A DNA stretch of 7,778 nt from Alectryocaccomicrobium faecavium (lineage in GTDB: Bacteria; Bacillota; Clostridia; Christensenellales; Aristaeellaceae): the NCBI GenBank assembly GCA_018713425.1, contig DVOT01000040.1, positions 1-7,778 of the forward strand. The letters run 5' to 3'. Numbering within the stretch: the first letter of the stretch is position 1; every line of letters begins with the position of its first letter. This document shows positions 4,288-7,778 of this stretch, one piece after another. Under the pieces are notes generated by a model. It ran no database searches and had not been told where the DNA came from. It was given only the letters and a program-made list of their open reading frames with translations. A program made the translations under genes and the position numbers.

Positions 4288-6570
4288 ATGGCAAAGAGGT
4301 TTTCTCGGAATGCTTATGATAGAAAAACGGATTTCCATTATACGGCAATGCGTTCGAAACTTTATCGAAAATATATCCTAATCAATTTATGCTTTATTTT
4401 GATCCCGGTCACGCTTTTTATGTCGTTGTACATTTACACGACGGACAAACAAGTTTCGAAAGATTTGCGAGCCAGTAATGAATATGCTCTGCACCAAAGC
4501 ATGCGTACAGTGGATTCAAACGTAGACAGCTTGAATGAATTCGCGTATCGCCTTGGCACAGGCAATCAAATTTCGCCGTATTTTCTTAGGCGCGGAAACT
4601 ATAGCACCATTGAAGCGCTGGGCCAGTTGGAGATGTATACGTCCCAATTTGGATTTTTGGAAAACCTCTATTTAAGCGTGGAAGGCGACAGCACGCTATA
4701 TTCCGGCAGAGGAACCACTTCTTTTGAAACGCTTTTCGGGCAGCCGCATTCGACGACGTCACAGGTCTATTCGCTGGAGGGGAGCTGGACGCAGGAAGAT
4801 CTATGGGAGCTTTTTCAAACTGGCGAAATTTCTACCTCGCTGGCGGAAGACTGCCAGCTGCTGAACGCGCGCGGCGAACGCTGCTTTTTGCTGATCAGTC
4901 CGTGGAAATCCGCCTCTTTTGTGCGGATTGGAAGCGTAATTGGCATTGTTAATCAGAGCTTTTTTCAGGAACTTTTGAACGAAAATACGAGTGAAATCGT
5001 GCATGGAACTTTTATTTTGGATTCCAATCGAAATATCATCGCACAGGAGGCGAACGAACTGCTTCTGTCAGAGGAAGAAGTTCGCGCGCTGGCGGCGTTG
5101 TATCCCGAGGGAATCCAGGCGACGGACGACTATAATCTGCTTTTTGCGCAATCCGAAATCAATGGATGGCTATATATGACGGTAATCCCGCACAGTGCAA
5201 TGCGGACGACGGCCCTCACTGCCAACCGATTTCTTCTAATTAGTATTGTAATGATTACCGGAATACTGGTTGCAATCGGTGTTTGGTTTGCTTTCCAAAC
5301 CTATCAACCGATTCGCGACCTCTATGAACGAGTGTCCGGAGAAGACGCCGATGCAAAGAACGGTGAATTCGAAGCGATCAATCAGTATATAACAAAAATT
5401 GTGGATAACAACGCGCAAATCCGAGATCAGTTGGAGAAGAGCCAGAAGTTTGAGACGGAACTATTGCTCCAGAAGATCATTTCGGGCAATATTTCTCCAG
5501 AAAAGCTCGAAAAGGAGAATCAGCGGATTCGCCTGCCGCACCGCAACAACGCCATAGCTGTGTTGAAAACCTTTGAGCGCATCGAACCCCTGCGACGGGA
5601 GGCAGTGTTGTTTCAGCCATTAAGCAAGATTGAATGTGCGTATGCTACGGAAATGCTGTACAAGGACTATGTGGCAATCCTTGTAAATGTGCGAGACGCA
5701 ACGCATTACCAGCAGATGCTGCAAGATATTTATAAAAGCGTTAAGGGCGCGTGCGGCTGCGAAATTCTCATTGGCGCGGGTAGAATCTGTGCGAATATGA
5801 CTGAGCTTCGGCACTCGCTGACAGAAGCGATTATTGCTATGGAGTATGATAAAGCGCCGCAAAATGGGCACATCATACATTATAGTGAAGTGTTTTCTGT
5901 GCGTCCGACGGATTATCTTTCGTGCATTCAGTCGCTTCAATTGAAATTGATCGAAAGCATGCGCCAGAGGGATATATCCATTGCCGAGGCTACGTTGGAC
6001 CAATTGCGCGGTATGGCCGAAGAGGAACAGGATCAATTGCGCAACCGGTATCTTGTCTCTTCTTTAATCTTCTGTCTAATGTCAGCCGCGCAAGAGGTGC
6101 ATATGTCACAGCGGCAGGAAAAGATGGAGGAGCTGGAATGCTGCGAAAATATAGATTCCTTCTTCTATAAAGCCAATATGCAATGCGAAGAGATCATTGC
6201 ATGCTATTCACGCCAGATCCGTGAAAAGCAGCTTTCGCTCTACGACAGAATTTTGCGCTATATTGAAGAAAACTATACCAGCTCCAAGCTGAGCCTTTCA
6301 AACATCGCGGAAACGTTTGAGATAACGCCTTCCTATCTCAGCCGCTTTTTCCGGGAGACGCATGGAACTACGTTTATCGATTATCTCACGGAAAAGCGCA
6401 TGTCAGAGGCAAAGCGCATGCTGGAAAGCACGGATATGAAGGTCCAATCCATCCTGGAGGCTGTTGGCTATCTGGATATTGCAAGCTTTTCTCGCAAGTT
6501 TAAACAAATTTATGGCGTGAGCCCCGGCAAATATCGGGAGAATTTTCGAAATAGCGAAGAACATCAGTAG
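4288..6570 (+). CDS. Membrane-anchored AraC-family sensor/transcription regulator (YesN/YesS-like layout)
   Basis: This 760-residue single-protein sensor has a short basic N-terminus, then a membrane segment near 29-51 (YILINLCFILIPVTLFMSLY). An extracellular region of about 260 residues (52-313) follows, with a second membrane segment near 316-336 (LLISIVMITGILVAIGVWFA). A cytoplasmic helical linker (about 340-400) leads to a middle domain with a stretch typical of such regulators (ILIGAGRICANMTELRHSLTEAIIAMEY, from 493). A C-terminal AraC HTH domain (about 650-752) ends in the family signature GYLDIASFSRKFKQIYGVSPGKYR (727-750). Known relatives sense extracellular sugars and activate adjacent ABC transporter and glycosidase genes, which fits the neighbours on both sides. 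No kinase or receiver domain is present, so sensing and DNA binding are in one chain. Start at ATG 4288 follows GGGGAAGGA (4276-4284); the in-frame ATG at 4183 falls inside the candidate -35 and has no RBS. The ligand is unknown. Confidence 0.9.
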   Translation: MAKRFSRNAYDRKTDFHYTAMRSKLYRKYILINLCFILIPVTLFMSLYIYTTDKQVSKDLRASNEYALHQSMRTVDSNVDSLNEFAYRLGTGNQISPYFLRRGNYSTIEALGQLEMYTSQFGFLENLYLSVEGDSTLYSGRGTTSFETLFGQPHSTTSQVYSLEGSWTQEDLWELFQTGEISTSLAEDCQLLNARGERCFLLISPWKSASFVRIGSVIGIVNQSFFQELLNENTSEIVHGTFILDSNRNIIAQEANELLLSEEEVRALAALYPEGIQATDDYNLLFAQSEINGWLYMTVIPHSAMRTTALTANRFLLISIVMITGILVAIGVWFAFQTYQPIRDLYERVSGEDADAKNGEFEAINQYITKIVDNNAQIRDQLEKSQKFETELLLQKIISGNISPEKLEKENQRIRLPHRNNAIAVLKTFERIEPLRREAVLFQPLSKIECAYATEMLYKDYVAILVNVRDATHYQQMLQDIYKSVKGACGCEILIGAGRICANMTELRHSLTEAIIAMEYDKAPQNGHIIHYSEVFSVRPTDYLSCIQSLQLKLIESMRQRDISIAEATLDQLRGMAEEEQDQLRNRYLVSSLIFCLMSAAQEVHMSQRQEKMEELECCENIDSFFYKANMQCEEIIACYSRQIREKQLSLYDRILRYIEENYTSSKLSLSNIAETFEITPSYLSRFFRETHGTTFIDYLTEKRMSEAKRMLESTDMKVQSILEAVGYLDIASFSRKFKQIYGVSPGKYRENFRNSEEHQ

Positions 6571-6661
6571 GCCTATTTCGGGAAAAGGTTAAATTACACC
6601 ATGATTGGTTCGCATTGTCCTCGCGATTTGGTCGTTTTAGCGCAAAAGAAAAAATCGCTGA

Positions 6662-6690
6662 TTGCGCATATCGCATCTACGCTTTACAAT
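6662..6690 (+). promoter_or_regulatory. Promoter of the ABC transporter operon
   Basis: TTGCGC (6662-6667), a 17-base spacer and TACAAT (6685-6690) resemble sigma-A hexamers, with the predicted start near 6697. The transporter can thus be expressed independently of the regulator gene, although no terminator is visible between 6570 and here. ATCGC recurs at 6654-6658 and 6670-6674, a 16-base offset around the -35. This could be a pair of activator half-sites, but the motif is short. Confidence 0.65.
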
Positions 6691-6715
6691 ATAGGAGCGA
6701 TGCAAAATGCGAATT

Positions 6716-6722
6716 AAGGAGG
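6716..6722 (+). promoter_or_regulatory. Strong RBS at unusual distance from the permease start
   Basis: AAGGAGG is 12 bases from the permease ATG (6735), longer than usual, and only 2 bases from an out-of-frame ATG at 6725. No alternative in-frame start lies between. Confidence 0.65.
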
Positions 6723-6724
6723 GA

Positions 6725-6745
6725 ATGGCTCGCTATGACCGCTAA
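6725..6745 (+). other. Six-codon mini-ORF overlapping the permease start
   Basis: ATG at 6725 reads M-A-R-Y-D-R then TAA and overlaps the first codons of the permease in another frame. It sits directly against the strong RBS. It may be chance, or a translated minigene that tunes or couples permease translation. Confidence 0.25.
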
Positions 6746-7664
6746 TCCAGCAACCAGAAAAGAAAAGGGCCTTGGGCTGCGAATTTTGCATTGTTGGCAG
6801 CTATATGTATTAATATTGCCAGCATTTGCCTACATTATCATCTTCAATTATGTACCAATGTACGGAATTGTAATCGCTTTTCAGGATTACAATCCGGCCG
6901 CAGGCTTTTTCGGCAATTTTGTTGGCTTCAAGCATTTTGTGACGTTTGTACAATCCATGCAGTTCGAAAAACTGATTGTAAATACGCTGCTATTGAATGT
7001 CTACACCCTCATATTCACTTTCCCGTTGCCGATCCTGCTTGCGCTGCTCCTGAACGAAGCGCGTCACGCATGGTTTAAAAAGACCGTTCAGAATATAACG
7101 TACATTCCACTGTTTATCTCCACCGTGGTTGTTGTCGGTATGCTGAACTGTTTCCTCTCGCCCTCCAACGGCATTGTCAACGTGCTGATTGAGAAACTTG
7201 GCGGCCAGTCGATAGACTTTATGGGGCAGGCAAGATGGTTCCGTACGCTGTATATCGTTTCCGGTGTGTGGCAAAACTGCGGCAGTTCAGCGATTATTTT
7301 TATTGCCGCGCTTTCCGGCATTGATCCGGAGCTGCACGAGGCTGCGCAGATCGATGGAGCGAACCGCCTGCAGCGGATTTGGCACATCAACATCCCCGGC
7401 ATTATGCCTACGATTGTGATGCTGCTGATTCTGAATTGTGGCAGCCTGCTCAATGTAGGAATGGACAAAGTGTATCTGATGCAGAACACCATGAACCTGT
7501 CCGTTTCGGAAGTAATCTCGACCTACGTCTATAAAGTAGGTTTGCTCACCGCTCAGTATAGCTATTCTACGGCCATCGGCCTGTTCAATTCCGTGATCAA
7601 TTTTGTGATTCTGTTTGCGGTAGACAGGTTTGCCAAAATGGCCAGCGGCATCAGCCTGTTTTAG
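6735..7664 (+). CDS. Carbohydrate ABC transporter permease, LplB type
   Basis: The 309-residue product has about six membrane segments (roughly 21-43, 82-106, 119-140, 170-192, 222-242, 274-298). NYVPMYGIVIAFQDYNP (38-54) followed by FVGFKHF (62-68) is characteristic of LplB-like inner-membrane permeases. The EAA loop that docks the ATPase is clear: HEAAQIDGANRLQRIWHINIP (201-221). The C-terminal stretch SEVISTYVYKVGL (258-270) and SYSTAIGLFNSVINF (276-290) also match the subfamily. Such permeases pair with a second permease, an extracellular lipoprotein and a shared ATPase to import oligosaccharides or uronate-containing sugars; the partner permease follows 14 bases later. Length is normal for the family. 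The longer in-frame extension back to TTG 6615 runs through the promoter and is rejected. Position beside the AraC sensor suggests inducible expression. Confidence 0.93.
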   Translation: MTANPATRKEKGLGLRILHCWQLYVLILPAFAYIIIFNYVPMYGIVIAFQDYNPAAGFFGNFVGFKHFVTFVQSMQFEKLIVNTLLLNVYTLIFTFPLPILLALLLNEARHAWFKKTVQNITYIPLFISTVVVVGMLNCFLSPSNGIVNVLIEKLGGQSIDFMGQARWFRTLYIVSGVWQNCGSSAIIFIAALSGIDPELHEAAQIDGANRLQRIWHINIPGIMPTIVMLLILNCGSLLNVGMDKVYLMQNTMNLSVSEVISTYVYKVGLLTAQYSYSTAIGLFNSVINFVILFAVDRFAKMASGISLF

Positions 7665-7678
7665 AAAGGAGAATGAAC

Positions 7679-7778
7679 ATGAGAAAGCGCAGACTGGGTT
7701 CCTCATCGTCGGACACAGCGTTCCAAATCATAGTGGACGTTCTCCTCGTAATTATCGGGCTTGTGACGCTGTATCCGT
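7679..7778 (+). CDS. Second carbohydrate ABC permease, YtcP/LplC type (5' end only)
   Basis: Only the first 33 codons are in the window, open to the right edge. After a basic start (MRKRRLGSSSSDTAF), the residues QIIVDVLLVIIGLVTLYP begin the first membrane segment and end in the Leu-Tyr-Pro typical of YtcP/LplC permeases. The start at ATG 7679 is seven bases past AAAGGAG (7665-7671); the in-frame ATG at 7673 is too close to it. The gene begins 14 bases after the first permease stop, so the two are surely co-transcribed and would form the heterodimeric channel. A substrate-binding lipoprotein gene is expected further right. The type call rests on context plus this short stretch. Confidence 0.75.
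   Translation, partial: MRKRRLGSSSSDTAFQIIVDVLLVIIGLVTLYP

Noticed and set aside
3978..4338. Two small minus-strand ORFs (64 and 89 codons) in the divergent region
   Set aside because: They lack ribosome binding sites, overlap the promoters and the start of the regulator gene, and show no domain-like sequence.
6571..6661. Possible terminator between the regulator and the transporter
   Set aside because: Only a 4-bp AGCG/CGCT arm pair with a long A-rich loop was found and there is no U-tract, so readthrough from the regulator is possible.
6615..6734. 40-codon N-terminal extension of the LplB-type permease from a TTG
   Set aside because: It includes the promoter and RBS and adds non-membrane sequence absent from typical family members.
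1..7778. CRISPR array, tRNA, rRNA, transposase or integrase
   Set aside because: No regularly spaced repeats, no cloverleaf or rRNA-like sequence, and no recombinase-like ORF were seen on either strand.

Overview
The window looks like a chromosomal segment of a Gram-positive anaerobe, most likely Bacillota/Clostridia. This is an inference from three things: strong AGGAGG-type ribosome binding sites, sigma-A-like promoters, and a membrane-anchored AraC regulator next to an LplB/YtcP-type sugar ABC transporter, a pairing typical of that phylum. No rRNA, tRNA, insertion sequence, CRISPR array or phage gene was seen.

Layout. Three genes read leftward: a biotin-dependent carboxyltransferase (1-1250, running off the left edge), a Gfo/Idh/MocA-family NAD(P)-dependent oxidoreductase (1620-2672) and a cytoplasmic clan GH-A-like glycoside hydrolase (2837-3961). 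A divergent regulatory region (3962-4287) separates them from the rightward genes: a 760-residue two-TM AraC-type sensor/regulator (4288-6570), an LplB-type permease (6735-7664) and the first 33 codons of a second, YtcP/LplC-type permease (7679-7778, running off the right edge). The carboxyltransferase and the second permease are open-ended but well supported.

How the genes fit together (inference). From 1620 rightward this reads as a small carbohydrate-use locus. The regulator would sense a sugar outside the membrane, the ABC importer would bring in an oligosaccharide, the intracellular hydrolase would cleave it, and the oxidoreductase would act on a released sugar or derivative. The substrate cannot be read from sequence. 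The strongest support for hydrolase and oxidoreductase working together is regulatory. Their separate promoters share a 15-bp box (14/15 identical) that covers the -10 and the predicted transcription start. The carboxyltransferase looks unrelated (acyl-CoA carboxylation or decarboxylation). It is set apart by a likely terminator and a 369-bp gap holding a strong inverted repeat in its probable leader.

Base composition changes across the window. Sampled 60-base rows are about 62-67% G+C in the carboxyltransferase and oxidoreductase, but about 45-48% in the hydrolase and the regulator.
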